Origin: JAPLDP01 sp964628285
GTDB taxonomy: Bacteria; Bacteroidota; Bacteroidia; Bacteroidales; JAGONC01
Assembly (NCBI GenBank): GCA_964628285.1
Contig: CAZVNP010000037.1
Coordinates: 1 to 31,491, forward strand
Length of the DNA: 31,491 bases
Reading direction: 5' to 3'
Shown here piece after piece: positions 17,307-25,296 of this stretch (position 1 is its first letter; each line of letters begins with the position of its first letter). The position numbers and the translations under genes are program-made. The notes under the pieces are model-generated. The model made no database searches. It was not told the DNA's origin and saw only the letters and a program-made list of their open reading frames with translations.

Positions 17307-18533
17307 TCATGATTTTGGCGGAGCAGCGGGTTTTATTCCGGCTATCTGAGCGATGGCATCCAGGATATCACCGGCCACCTCCGTTTTTTTCTTCAGGGGA
17401 AAAGGTTTTTGTTGCCCTTTTTTATTGATGAGGGTGACTTTATTGGTCTCATATCCGAAGCCGGCTCCGGCATCCCTGAGCGAATTCAGCACGATAAGGT
17501 CGAGGTTTTTTTCCCGGAGTTTTTCCAGGGCAAGTCCGGCTTCATTTTCTGTTTCAAGGGCGAAGCCTATGAGCAACTGGTTCTTTTTCTTTATTTTACC
17601 CAGTTCCCGTAGGATGTCCGTTGTCGGTTTCAATTTAATTTCCGGCATGCCTGTCCTTTTTTTTATTTTGACTGTTTGCGGTGCAGCAGGGGTAAAATCA
17701 GCTACGGCCGCTGCCATGATCGTCATATCCATTTCAGGAAACAGCCTGTGGCATTCTCTGAACATCTCCTCGGCCGACACCACATCATACCGTCGTATGC
17801 GTGGATGGGGTGAGGCCAGTGGTGAGGGGCCCATCACCAGCGCCACGTCGGCACCACGCCAGGCTGCTTCCAGGGCTAAAGCCAGGCCCATCTGTCCGGT
17901 GGCATGGTTACCGATGAAACGAACCGCATCGATGGCCTCATGCGTGGGTCCGCCTGTGACCAGCACCTTTTTACCTTTAAATTCTTCTTTTTTCATGAAG
18001 AATTCACTGATCTTACTGATTATTTTCTCGGGCTCCTCCATCCTGCCTTTGCCCGACAGGCCGCTGGCCAGTTCACCCACTTGCGGTTCGATAAGGATAT
18101 GCCCGAGACCCTGTAATTTTCTGACGTTTTCGATGGTGGTGGGATGGCTGTACATGTCACTGTCCATGGCCGGGGCAAAGAAAACAGGGCAACGTGCCGA
18201 GAGATAGACGGTGGTGACGAAATTGTCAGCGATGCCATAAGCCATCTTGGCCAGTGTATTGGCGGTGAGAGGTGCCACGAGCATGGCGTCGGCCCACAGT
18301 CCCAGCTCAACATGGCTGTGCCATGTACCGCTGACGCTGTCGAAGGGCTCACATACCACCGGATTCCGCGACAGGGTGGACAACGTCAGGGGGGTGATGA
18401 AATCACGTGCCGCAGGCGTCATAATGACCCGCACGTCGGCTCCCTCACCCACCAGTAAACGTACAAAGTAAACCGTTTTATAGGCCGCTATGCTGCCTGT
18501 CACCGCTACGATGATCTTTTTGCCTTTTAACAT
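17307..18533 (-). CDS. coaBC: Bifunctional phosphopantothenoylcysteine synthetase/decarboxylase
   Basis: Two consecutive steps of coenzyme A synthesis: CoaB joins 4'-phosphopantothenate with cysteine, and CoaC decarboxylates the product. 408 residues. The N-terminal CoaC flavoprotein domain (about 1-180) shows VTGSIAAYKTV, the active His in TWHSHVELG (His74), and FAPAMDSDMY. The CoaB domain (about 190-400) shows VTGGPTHEAIDAVRFIGNHA and MAAAVADFTPA. In the loop equivalent to E. coli ACGDxGxGRM the sequence is ASGLSGKGRM, so the E. coli Cys158 position appears to be Ser; I believe this loop varies between phyla but cannot check. It ends in TGA and is part of the bamD-recN cluster, 29 bases after the omega gene. 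Confidence 0.95.
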   Translation of the reverse strand: MLKGKKIIVAVTGSIAAYKTVYFVRLLVGEGADVRVIMTPAARDFITPLTLSTLSRNPVVCEPFDSVSGTWHSHVELGLWADAMLVAPLTANTLAKMAYGIADNFVTTVYLSARCPVFFAPAMDSDMYSHPTTIENVRKLQGLGHILIEPQVGELASGLSGKGRMEEPEKIISKISEFFMKKEEFKGKKVLVTGGPTHEAIDAVRFIGNHATGQMGLALALEAAWRGADVALVMGPSPLASPHPRIRRYDVVSAEEMFRECHRLFPEMDMTIMAAAVADFTPAAPQTVKIKKRTGMPEIKLKPTTDILRELGKIKKKNQLLIGFALETENEAGLALEKLREKNLDLIVLNSLRDAGAGFGYETNKVTLINKKGQQKPFPLKKKTEVAGDILDAIAQIAGIKPAAPPKS

Positions 18534-18562
18534 TGGGATAACGACATTTTAATGATCCCGTG

Positions 18563-18898
18563 TCAGGTCTTGGGTTTCTTATCCTTTAACGGATTGCGGA
18601 AATAAATCTGGTCTGTGAGAAACTCCTGTGTAGCGATCAGCGTCGGTTTGGGCAGACGCTCATAGAACTTGGCTATCTCGATCTGCTCCCTGTTCTCAAA
18701 GATCTCTTCAAGGTTATCGATGGGGGAGGCAAACTCAGCGATTTTCTTGTTCAGCTCTTCTTTCATCTCCATGGCAATCTGGTTCGACCTCTTGGCTATC
18801 ACCATCACACTCTCATAAATGTTGCCGGTCCCCTCATCAAAATCACCAATGGTACGTGTCACCGCCACCAAATCGGTTTTGACTTTCTTGTAATCCAT
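18563..18898 (-). CDS. rpoZ: RNA polymerase omega-type subunit (Rpb6-like, Bacteroidota form)
   Basis: A 111-residue protein with the omega/Rpb6 core: TGNIYESVMVIAKRSNQIAM and MKEELNKKIAEF, then FENREQIEIAKFYERLPKPT. Omega assists assembly of RNA polymerase by holding the beta' subunit. The Bacteroidota version is usually annotated as RNA polymerase Rpb6 and sits between bamD and coaBC, as here. It begins 9 bases after the bamD stop, so the two are almost certainly co-transcribed. It ends in TGA. Confidence 0.9.
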   Translation of the reverse strand: MDYKKVKTDLVAVTRTIGDFDEGTGNIYESVMVIAKRSNQIAMEMKEELNKKIAEFASPIDNLEEIFENREQIEIAKFYERLPKPTLIATQEFLTDQIYFRNPLKDKKPKT

Positions 18899-18907
18899 AT
18901 GCTTGAT

Positions 18908-19705
18908 TTAGTTTTCGAGTTGTTTTTTTGCGTTTCTGTAATAAACATCGGCCTGCTTTAGCAACGTGCTGTTGGGATAAGCTCTTTCAAAGATATCATA
19001 GGCCTCGACCGCATCCTGGTACCGCTCTTTTTTCTTGGTCATAATGCTGTTAACGGCATACAGATAATGAGCTTTGGTCAGGCTGTACAAAGCATCTTCC
19101 CTGTAATCGGTATCGGGATAATCTTTCAGCAGGTTGTTAAAGGTCACAATAGCAGCCAGATAATTCGACATTTTCAGATACATTCTGGCGATTTCATATT
19201 CTTTCCTCTCCAGTTTATGCCGGAGCTCTTCGATAAGCTCGTTGCATTCCTGAGTCCGCTCACTGTTGGGATACATGTCAAGAAACAACTGAAGGTCATT
19301 GATGGCTTCATATGTATTGGTCTGGTCGAGGCTATACCTCGGTGAGTCCAGATACTTGCATTTGGCGCTCATAAACTGGCATTCTTCAGCATATTTGCTG
19401 TTAGGGAAGCTTTTGGTGAATTTATCAAAATAATAGCTTGCCAGGATATTATCGCCCTCATAATAATGACAATAAGCATAATAATAAGCCAGCTGTTCCG
19501 CCTTTTCCGTACCCCTGAAAAAAGGCAGAACGGCGTCAAACAGCTGAAGGGCCTTGTAATAATTCCCCTGATTGTAATAAACCACACCCATCTCATACTT
19601 CTGTTCGTAGTCGTTGCTTTTCATCAGTTGCTGATACTTTGAACAGGAACTAATGGTGATAATAAGCGCGGCTGACAGAGTGGCAGGTAAGATCTTTCTG
19701 AACAT
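18908..19705 (-). CDS. bamD: Outer-membrane assembly lipoprotein BamD
   Basis: A component of the BAM complex, which inserts beta-barrel proteins into the outer membrane. 265 residues. The lipoprotein signal runs to Cys21 (LSAALIITISSC), followed by SKYQQLMKSNDYEQKYEMG. Five TPR-like repeats follow: YYKALQLFDAVLPFFRGTEK, ILASYYFDKFTKSFPNSKYA, AINDLQLFLDMYPNSE, AAIVTFNNLLKDYPDTDY, AVEAYDIFERAYPNSTLL. This is the BamD/YfiO architecture. It heads the cluster leading to omega, coaBC, DUF4835 and recN. Confidence 0.92.
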   Translation of the reverse strand: MFRKILPATLSAALIITISSCSKYQQLMKSNDYEQKYEMGVVYYNQGNYYKALQLFDAVLPFFRGTEKAEQLAYYYAYCHYYEGDNILASYYFDKFTKSFPNSKYAEECQFMSAKCKYLDSPRYSLDQTNTYEAINDLQLFLDMYPNSERTQECNELIEELRHKLERKEYEIARMYLKMSNYLAAIVTFNNLLKDYPDTDYREDALYSLTKAHYLYAVNSIMTKKKERYQDAVEAYDIFERAYPNSTLLKQADVYYRNAKKQLEN

Positions 19706-19710
19706 GGGCG

Positions 19711-19718
19711 CAAAATTA
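19711..19718 (-). promoter_or_regulatory. -7 box candidate for the bamD operon
   Basis: Plus-strand CAAAATTA is TAATTTTG on the minus strand. It ends only 6 bases before the bamD ATG, which would give a nearly leaderless mRNA, so it may be chance. Confidence 0.3.
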
Positions 19719-19767
19719 CAAATATCCGATGAATTAGTAACGTGCGTATGATTTAATTATTTTGATG

Positions 19768-20946
19768 TCATTCCAGCCTGTGAACACCTTCACCCATATC
19801 AGCGACGTAAAAATCGGGCGGCCATCCGATCCTGGCAGCATACCCTTCTTTTACTTTGGTCTTAAACGTGTCAAGTACCTTTTTTTCCAGTAAGGTCACG
19901 GTGCATCCGCCAAAGCCTGCGCCTGTCATGCGGCTGCCCAGCACCCCGTTGATTTTCCTGGCCTCTTCCACCAAAGCATCCAGTTCGTTGCCGGTCACCT
20001 CATAATCATACCTCAGCGAGTCATGCGAAGCATTCATCAGGTGCCCGAAGTGGGCCAGATCACCTTTTTTAAGATCTTCCACGGCGCGGACCACGCGTTC
20101 ATTTTCGGTGATGACGTGCCTGGCCCGGCGCCTGATGGTATCATCGGTGATGAGTTTAGCGTACTCCTGAAAAGCCGGGAATCCCACTTCACCGAGATCC
20201 GTGATATCCATAGGGCCTCGCAGCATAGCCACGGCCTGCCGGCACTCCCCCACCCTTTCATTGTATTTTGAGGCGGCCAGTTGCCTTTTTTTATTCGTAT
20301 TGGAGATAATGAAGACACAATCTCCGAGGTTAACGGGCACCAGTTCATGGTACAGGGTACGGCAGTCCAGAAAAAGAGCATGCTCCTTTCTGCCGGCGCC
20401 GACAACAAACTGATCCATGATGCCACAATTAACCCCGACAAAATCATTCTCGGCTCTCTTCGACATGGTGATCAGCTCCATCATGTTGCAATCCATCTGA
20501 TACAGCTCATTGACAGCGAATGCCGTCACCATTTCGATGGATGCCGACGATGATAATCCGGCCCCCTCAGGTATGTTCCCGGCATACAACAGGTCCATAC
20601 CCCTGAGAGGGGCCTGACGCATGACAAACTGGCCCAGCACACCCAAAGGATAGTTGACCCACTCATTATCATGCCGTATCATGACTTCCGGCAGGGGGAT
20701 CTGAGCGGTATAACCGAAATTGGCTGATGCTAACCTGATCAGACTGTCTTCATTGAAAGCGATGAGCAGGTAAGTACCATAGGTCAGAGTAAAAGGCAAG
20801 ACCTTGCCCCCGTTGTAATCGGTATGTTCACCGATCAGGTTGACGCGGCCGGGGGCAAAGAAAATCTCAACAGGCCGGTTACCGGGGCTATACCTACTGA
20901 TGAAATCGTTTTTTAATTTCTGCCTTAACGGTTTAAATGAATCCAT
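19768..20946 (-). CDS. galK: Galactokinase
   Basis: A GHMP-family kinase that phosphorylates alpha-D-galactose at C1 (Leloir pathway). I place the start at 20946 (MDSFKPLRQKL), giving 392 residues. A longer frame from 21075 would overlap the upstream FKBP gene by 56 bases and add a stretch foreign to the family. An AAAAGG purine run just before 20946 supports this start. Motifs: galactokinase signature GRVNLIGEHTDYNGGKVLPF (in the first 50 residues), the phosphate loop EGAGLSSSASIEM, NCGIMDQFVVGAG, and the C-terminal GSRMTGAGFGGCTV. It ends in TGA. It is the last gene of the nrnA-FKBP-FKBP-galK run; no other Leloir genes are near. Confidence 0.93.
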   Translation of the reverse strand: MDSFKPLRQKLKNDFISRYSPGNRPVEIFFAPGRVNLIGEHTDYNGGKVLPFTLTYGTYLLIAFNEDSLIRLASANFGYTAQIPLPEVMIRHDNEWVNYPLGVLGQFVMRQAPLRGMDLLYAGNIPEGAGLSSSASIEMVTAFAVNELYQMDCNMMELITMSKRAENDFVGVNCGIMDQFVVGAGRKEHALFLDCRTLYHELVPVNLGDCVFIISNTNKKRQLAASKYNERVGECRQAVAMLRGPMDITDLGEVGFPAFQEYAKLITDDTIRRRARHVITENERVVRAVEDLKKGDLAHFGHLMNASHDSLRYDYEVTGNELDALVEEARKINGVLGSRMTGAGFGGCTVTLLEKKVLDTFKTKVKEGYAARIGWPPDFYVADMGEGVHRLE

Positions 20947-21019
20947 GACCTTTTCTTTTTGGTCGGCAATGTTATAGCCGAAAAGGCAGCCTTTGACTTT
21001 CCAGATAAAATAAAAAGGA

Positions 21020-22342
21020 TCATTTGACGATATCGACCAGCTCGACATCAAAAATGAGAGCCATATTGGGTTCAATCACCCGTCCGCGCTGGTTGTCCCT
21101 ATAGGCCAGTTCAGGCGGGATGTAAAGGATCCAATGTGAGCCGACAGGCATCATCTGAAGGGCTTCGGACCATCCCTGTATGACGCCGTTCACTTTGAAA
21201 ACAGAAGGTTCACCACGGTCGTAGGAGTTATCGAAAACCGTCCCGTTGATGATCGTTCCCTTATAATTGATTTTCACCTCATCGTTAGCGGTGGGTTTGG
21301 GCCCGGTGCCTTCTTTGATGATCTTGTACTGGAGGCCGTCAGGTAAGGTCACCACACCCGGTTTTTTGGCATTTTCTTCCAGAAAACGTTTGCTTTCAAC
21401 CTTGTTCTGTTCGGCTTTTCTCAGCATCTCCTGTTTAATCTTCTGCTGTTCGGCGTCATGTTGCTGCTTTGACATGATATCGACAATCTGGACGTCGTAA
21501 AGCAAGGTGGCGAAAGGGGGAACCATGCCACCCTTGCCTCTGTCGGCAAAAGCCAAGTCGGAAGGGACGATGAGGTCAGCCCTGACGCCTTTTTTCATCA
21601 TGCCGACCGCTTCTGTAAAGCCTTTATTTTCAAAGGGCTTGCCCCATTCAAACTCGGCCGGTTTTTCATTAAATGACGAATAGACGGGGGTGCCGTCTAA
21701 AAGAGTGACCGCAAAATTAAGCTTCACCCACTGCCCATCTGTGGGTGTGGATCCGCTGCCGGGGGTTTTCTCCATAAAATACAGACCGCTGGCTGTCGGC
21801 GTGGCGGTGATGTTATGCGATTTGATATACTGATCCAGCTTTTGCATCTCATTCGCTTTCAGGCTGTCATGGCGTGCTTGCTGAGCCGCCTGGTACTGCT
21901 CTTTTGTTTGTATCGACAGCATTTTAACATGGAAGACCATCACGTCATTGCTGTCGATGAATGGCGGTACACGCGGATTGCGGGCTGTTTTAAGGTAGAA
22001 GGAGTCGGGCTGAAGAATGAAGATGGCGCTGTCGCCCCTGGACATCATCGAGAAGGCTTCGTAAATATCACCCTTATAATCCGATGCCCGTTGTTGCATG
22101 ACCAAAGGCCTGGGATTCTTGTCACTATTATATAACGTCGTATCTTCGGTACCATACTTCAATTTCACGGTGATCATGCCGTTGAGTTTCGGTTTAACCG
22201 TATCACCCGAACGGTAAACGAACTTATAGAGAAGGCCTGTATCCGTCTTCCTGTAACCTCTGAAGCGTTTCTGCTGGCATGAGATAATTGCCGTCGTCAG
22301 AATCATTGTGATCAGAATTAAAACTAAAATGTTCTTTTTCAT
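21020..22342 (-). CDS. FKBP-type peptidyl-prolyl isomerase lipoprotein with three FKBP-like repeats
   Basis: 440 residues. The lipoprotein signal ends at Cys22 (LTTAIISCQQK). Three FKBP-like units can be seen: a divergent one at about 30-150 (GDTVKPKLNGMITVKLKYGT ... FHVKMLSI), a second at about 185-290 (GQWVKLNFAVTLLDGTPVYS ... ATLLYDVQIVDI), and the most canonical at about 330-440 (LPDGLQYKIIKEGTGPKPTA, VFDNSYDRGEPSVFKV, VIQGWSEALQMMPVGSHWIL, IPPELAYRDNQRGRVIEPNM). A charged helix joins the second and third. It catalyses or chaperones proline isomerisation in envelope proteins. It follows a single-domain FKBP gene by 32 bases; they probably act together. Confidence 0.88.
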   Translation of the reverse strand: MKKNILVLILITMILTTAIISCQQKRFRGYRKTDTGLLYKFVYRSGDTVKPKLNGMITVKLKYGTEDTTLYNSDKNPRPLVMQQRASDYKGDIYEAFSMMSRGDSAIFILQPDSFYLKTARNPRVPPFIDSNDVMVFHVKMLSIQTKEQYQAAQQARHDSLKANEMQKLDQYIKSHNITATPTASGLYFMEKTPGSGSTPTDGQWVKLNFAVTLLDGTPVYSSFNEKPAEFEWGKPFENKGFTEAVGMMKKGVRADLIVPSDLAFADRGKGGMVPPFATLLYDVQIVDIMSKQQHDAEQQKIKQEMLRKAEQNKVESKRFLEENAKKPGVVTLPDGLQYKIIKEGTGPKPTANDEVKINYKGTIINGTVFDNSYDRGEPSVFKVNGVIQGWSEALQMMPVGSHWILYIPPELAYRDNQRGRVIEPNMALIFDVELVDIVK

Positions 22343-22374
22343 TTTTTATCTATTTTGGGTTATACATTTCAGGG

Positions 22375-22932
22375 TCATTTTCTTTTGATGTCCAATACTT
22401 CGACATCATAGACCAGCGTGGCCTTTTGGGGTATTTTATCAAAGTCGCCCAGCAATCCGAAAGCAAGGTGCGAAGGTAAAATAAATTTCACTTTGTCGCC
22501 ACGATGCAACAACAAAATTCCCTCTTCCAGGCCACTTTCCGCATCGCGGGCACCGGCGGTAATCACCATCGGCCCGTCGGTTTGTGACGAATAAACGGGA
22601 TCACCATTAAGGAGCATGACGGAATAATTGATTGTCACCACATCACCTTTTTGGACAGGGCTGCCACCGCCATCATGATAGATCATGTACCTCAGTCCCG
22701 TTCCCGTTTTCATCATCTGCCAGCCGTAACGTTTGATAAAATCATTGATCAGGTCATCCTCATTCTTTGTAACCTGTTTATTAGCCTGCATCAAAGGTTC
22801 CTTATAAGCTTCCGGATCAAATGGCACCTCTCTGCTGCGATGACGGCTGCCATCACACGAAAAAAAGAGTTGCAGCATCACCGTTGCCGCCACCGCGACG
22901 ATCAGATTGTTCTTCATTATCCGCATAGCCAC
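22375..22932 (-). CDS. FKBP-type peptidyl-prolyl isomerase lipoprotein (GldI-like, single domain)
   Basis: 185 residues with a lipoprotein signal ending at Cys26 (VMLQLFFSCDGS). The FKBP domain occupies about 75-185: GWQMMKTGTGLRYMIYHDGG, GDVVTINYSVMLLNGDPVYS, GLEEGILLLHRGDKVKFILP, and ATLVYDVEVLDIKRK. GldI of gliding Flavobacteria is a protein of this type and size, but no gliding genes are beside it, so I do not use the name. The start is 2 bases after the nrnA stop (ATG at 22932; ATGs at 22926 and 22917 are also possible), indicating translational coupling. Ends in TGA. Confidence 0.85.
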   Translation of the reverse strand: MAMRIMKNNLIVAVAATVMLQLFFSCDGSRHRSREVPFDPEAYKEPLMQANKQVTKNEDDLINDFIKRYGWQMMKTGTGLRYMIYHDGGGSPVQKGDVVTINYSVMLLNGDPVYSSQTDGPMVITAGARDAESGLEEGILLLHRGDKVKFILPSHLAFGLLGDFDKIPQKATLVYDVEVLDIKRK

Positions 22933-22934
22933 AA

Positions 22935-23987
22935 TTATTTCAATGTAGCGGTCAAGGTCATGGTCATTCCTAACTCTTCTTTATACAATGGCAGGATTTC
23001 CTCAAATTTCTTCACAGTCTCATTTAAATCGAGAAAGGAGTTACCTCCGGCGGCATTTTGATGACCGCCGCCTTCAAAATGTTTTCTGGCAAAATCATTG
23101 ACGGAGAATTTACCTCTCGACCGGAACGATAAGCGGATATTCTTTTCTCTTTCCATGATCAGGCAGGCGAATGAGATACCTGTAATGGACAGGGCATAGT
23201 TAACGATTCCCTCCGAATCGCCTATCTGGTATTTAAACCTCCTAAGTTCATCTTTTGTAAGAACGATATAGGCGGTATGATATTCTTTCAGCACCTTTAA
23301 TTTTTCACTGAGGCAATAACCGAGTAAACGCATTCTCTCTTCCGAATTGGTGTCATATACCAGCGTATGGATCTGTTCACCGTCAACGCCGCGGCGCATC
23401 AGGTCGGCCACGATCAGGTAGGTCTTTTCATTATTGCAGGAATAGCTCAATGATCCGGTGTCAGTGATGATCCCGACATAGAGGCATTCAGCCATCTCCC
23501 TGGTGATGTCATCATGACCTCCAAGATCGCTGATGATTCCGTAAACCAGTTCGGCTGTGGAGGAGGTATCCACCTGTGAGATGACGATGTCGAAGTCAGG
23601 TTCGGGATCAGGGTGATGGTCGATAAGGATCTTGGGTGCCTGTCGGTTCCTGACGTTTTTTTCAAGTGTGTCGAGTCTTTTCAGGGCGTTAAAATCCAGG
23701 CAGAATACAACGGAGGCTGCCGACAACGCCTGGTTGCTTTTAGCAGGGGTTCTTTTATGGATGATGACATCACGGATGCCGGGCATCCAATTCAGAAAAG
23801 CAGGGTAATCATTGGGAACGATCATCTCCACGTGATGACCCTGTTTTTTCAGGTAATGATTCAGTGCCAGCATGGAACCCAGGGCATCACCATCGGGGTT
23901 GATATGAGAAATAATGACGATATTCCCCTGTGAGGAGAGGAGATCCTTAATATAAGCTGTGGCGGATGAAGGCAACAGAGTGATCAT
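22935..23987 (-). CDS. nrnA: DHH/DHHA1 phosphoesterase, NrnA-type nanoRNase/pAp phosphatase
   Basis: A cytoplasmic manganese phosphoesterase that degrades 2-5-mer RNA and removes 3'-phosphate from pAp. 350 residues. The DHH domain shows the metal motifs HINPDGDALGS, FCLDFN and IDHHPDPEPDF. The DHHA1 domain at the C-terminus has the substrate motif FEGGGHQNAAGG. It is the first gene of the run leading to two FKBP genes and galK; its product does not obviously share their function, so the grouping may be only for expression. A -7 box candidate lies close upstream. Related DHH enzymes cut cyclic dinucleotides; the short architecture here favours NrnA. Confidence 0.9.
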   Translation of the reverse strand: MITLLPSSATAYIKDLLSSQGNIVIISHINPDGDALGSMLALNHYLKKQGHHVEMIVPNDYPAFLNWMPGIRDVIIHKRTPAKSNQALSAASVVFCLDFNALKRLDTLEKNVRNRQAPKILIDHHPDPEPDFDIVISQVDTSSTAELVYGIISDLGGHDDITREMAECLYVGIITDTGSLSYSCNNEKTYLIVADLMRRGVDGEQIHTLVYDTNSEERMRLLGYCLSEKLKVLKEYHTAYIVLTKDELRRFKYQIGDSEGIVNYALSITGISFACLIMEREKNIRLSFRSRGKFSVNDFARKHFEGGGHQNAAGGNSFLDLNETVKKFEEILPLYKEELGMTMTLTATLK

Positions 23988-24003
23988 TAGTTAAGACCGT
24001 CGG

Positions 24004-24011
24004 CAAAGGTA
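24004..24011 (-). promoter_or_regulatory. -7 box candidate for the nrnA-FKBP-FKBP-galK run
   Basis: Plus-strand CAAAGGTA is TACCTTTG on the minus strand, matching TAnnTTTG, 17 bases before the nrnA start. The leader would be very short. No -33 element was identified. Confidence 0.35.
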
Positions 24012-24061
24012 TGCATTTTATAAATTAAATCTGAAGATGAGTATGGCAAAGGATAATGTCT

Positions 24062-24069
24062 TATTTTTG
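24062..24069 (+). promoter_or_regulatory. -7 box candidate for ndk
   Basis: TATTTTTG matches TAnnTTTG, 26 bases before the ndk start codon. No clear -33 element. Confidence 0.4.
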
Positions 24070-24095
24070 CGCCTTCACTCAAACACTCAATCACT

Positions 24096-24518
24096 ATGGC
24101 TGGAAATCTGACCCTGACGATGATCAAGCCGCAGGCTGTCCACGACGGGCATACCGGATCCATTTTATCGATGATACAGGCCGCCGGTTTTGAAATTGTT
24201 GCAATGAAGGTCTTAAAGCTAACTGCAGATCAGGCAAAGGAGTTTTACGCTGTCCACCGGGCACGGTCTTTTTACCATGATTTAATAAAATCCATATCCT
24301 CAGGTCCTGTTGTTGCAGCTATCTTAAAAAAAGAAAATGCCGTTGAATCTTTCAGATCCCTGATTGGTGCGACAGATCCTTCCAAAGCCGCACCGGGGAC
24401 GATCCGCTATCTTTACGGAAAATCCATAGAGGCGAATGCTGTTCATGGTTCTGACAGCGATGAGAATGCTACTATTGAGAGCAATTTTTTCTTTTCAAGT
24501 TTGGAGCGTATATTATAG
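24096..24518 (+). CDS. ndk: Nucleoside diphosphate kinase
   Basis: Transfers the gamma phosphate from ATP to nucleoside diphosphates through a phospho-His. The 140-residue length is normal. Seen: LTLTMIKPQAVHDGHTGSIL at the N-terminus, the substrate region AAPGTIRYLYG, and the signature NAVHGSDS with catalytic His117. The protein is complete. It lies convergent to an XRE regulator gene with 6 bases between stops, and marks the boundary between the conserved block to its left and the AT-rich accessory region to its right. Confidence 0.95.
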   Translation: MAGNLTLTMIKPQAVHDGHTGSILSMIQAAGFEIVAMKVLKLTADQAKEFYAVHRARSFYHDLIKSISSGPVVAAILKKENAVESFRSLIGATDPSKAAPGTIRYLYGKSIEANAVHGSDSDENATIESNFFFSSLERIL

Positions 24519-24524
24519 TAAGAG

Positions 24525-24974
24525 TCAGGGTTTTTCTGGAAAGTATTCTGAAAATGTGTGGTCATTAAAAAAAATCGTTACACGAGTAGTGATTTTTTCC
24601 TTATTTTTTGCGGATAATATGCCATCTTTTTTATCCTTTTCTATCATTTCTCTTTCTTCCTTTTGTCCTTTATCCATGGTTACCGGAGGCTTCAAATTAG
24701 AATTGCTGGTCAGCGGGATATCGGAAATTGATATACTCATATCCTTTTGATTCATTGTAGTGACTTTTCTCAACATATCACCTTGTCCAAGTAATAGCCA
24801 ATCTGAATTTATTTCCGGGAATGTTTTTAAAATCCTCAAAACAAAATCGAGGCTAGGTTTATTTCTTCCTGACAAGATATGTGAAATGCTTGAAGGTTGA
24901 ACTCCTACCATATGTGCAAATTCAGAAGCAGTAAGTTTCTTGACCCTTATTAATGTTGATATCCGCCTATCCAT
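24525..24974 (-). CDS. XRE-family helix-turn-helix regulator
   Basis: 149 residues. The N-terminal Cro/C1-type HTH covers about 3-65: RISTLIRVKKLTASEFAHMV, then GVQPSSISHILSGRNKPSLD as the recognition segment, and ILKTFPEINSDWLLLGQGDM. The middle (about 75-125) is low-complexity and charged; the C-terminus (TIFFNDHTFSEYFPEK) resembles a short tail I recall in Bacteroidota XRE proteins. It is divergent from the gingipain-like gene across 322 AT-rich bases with TTACAA/TTGTAA repeats. It may regulate itself and that gene (inference). Confidence 0.85.
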   Translation of the reverse strand: MDRRISTLIRVKKLTASEFAHMVGVQPSSISHILSGRNKPSLDFVLRILKTFPEINSDWLLLGQGDMLRKVTTMNQKDMSISISDIPLTSNSNLKPPVTMDKGQKEEREMIEKDKKDGILSAKNKEKITTRVTIFFNDHTFSEYFPEKP

Positions 24975-25296
24975 AATTAACTACAAAGGTAAAGCATTCA
25001 ACATTAAATTGCAAGTTCAAATTATAGTTGTAATTATTTGTATTTACAAGTGCGAATTATTTTAATTTTTTTAAAAAATATAATTTACATTTGTAATATC
25101 TATGTGTAAAGATAATAAAAAACGCACCTGAAAAATAATGCATTAGCCTGTAAAAATGACAATGAATAATGGCTTATATATTAATAAATTGTTACATTAA
25201 TGAATTTTATTAAAATAATAGATTACCTTTTTAAAATTTCCGGATTAATATTGGTTTTACCTTAGCCTATGTGATCCAAATCATGGTTCACATGCA
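24975..25296. other. AT-rich divergent intergenic region with palindromes
   Basis: 322 bases without a gene. It contains a perfect palindrome TTACA-TT-TGTAA (25085-25096) and an inverted pair TTGTAA (25028-25033) / TTACAA (25044-25049) spaced by 10 bases. These are operator candidates for the XRE protein. No TAnnTTTG box was convincing for the downstream gene. Confidence 0.4.

Noticed and set aside
17353..18207. 284-codon plus-strand frame opposite coaBC, and similar long frames opposite clpC (7901-8515)
   Set aside because: These are antisense shadows of strongly recognised genes; they are Ser/Arg-rich and resemble no family.
20947..21075. Longer galactokinase start at 21075
   Set aside because: It would overlap the FKBP gene by 56 bases and add 43 residues unlike the family; the ATG at 20946 has a purine-rich site before it.
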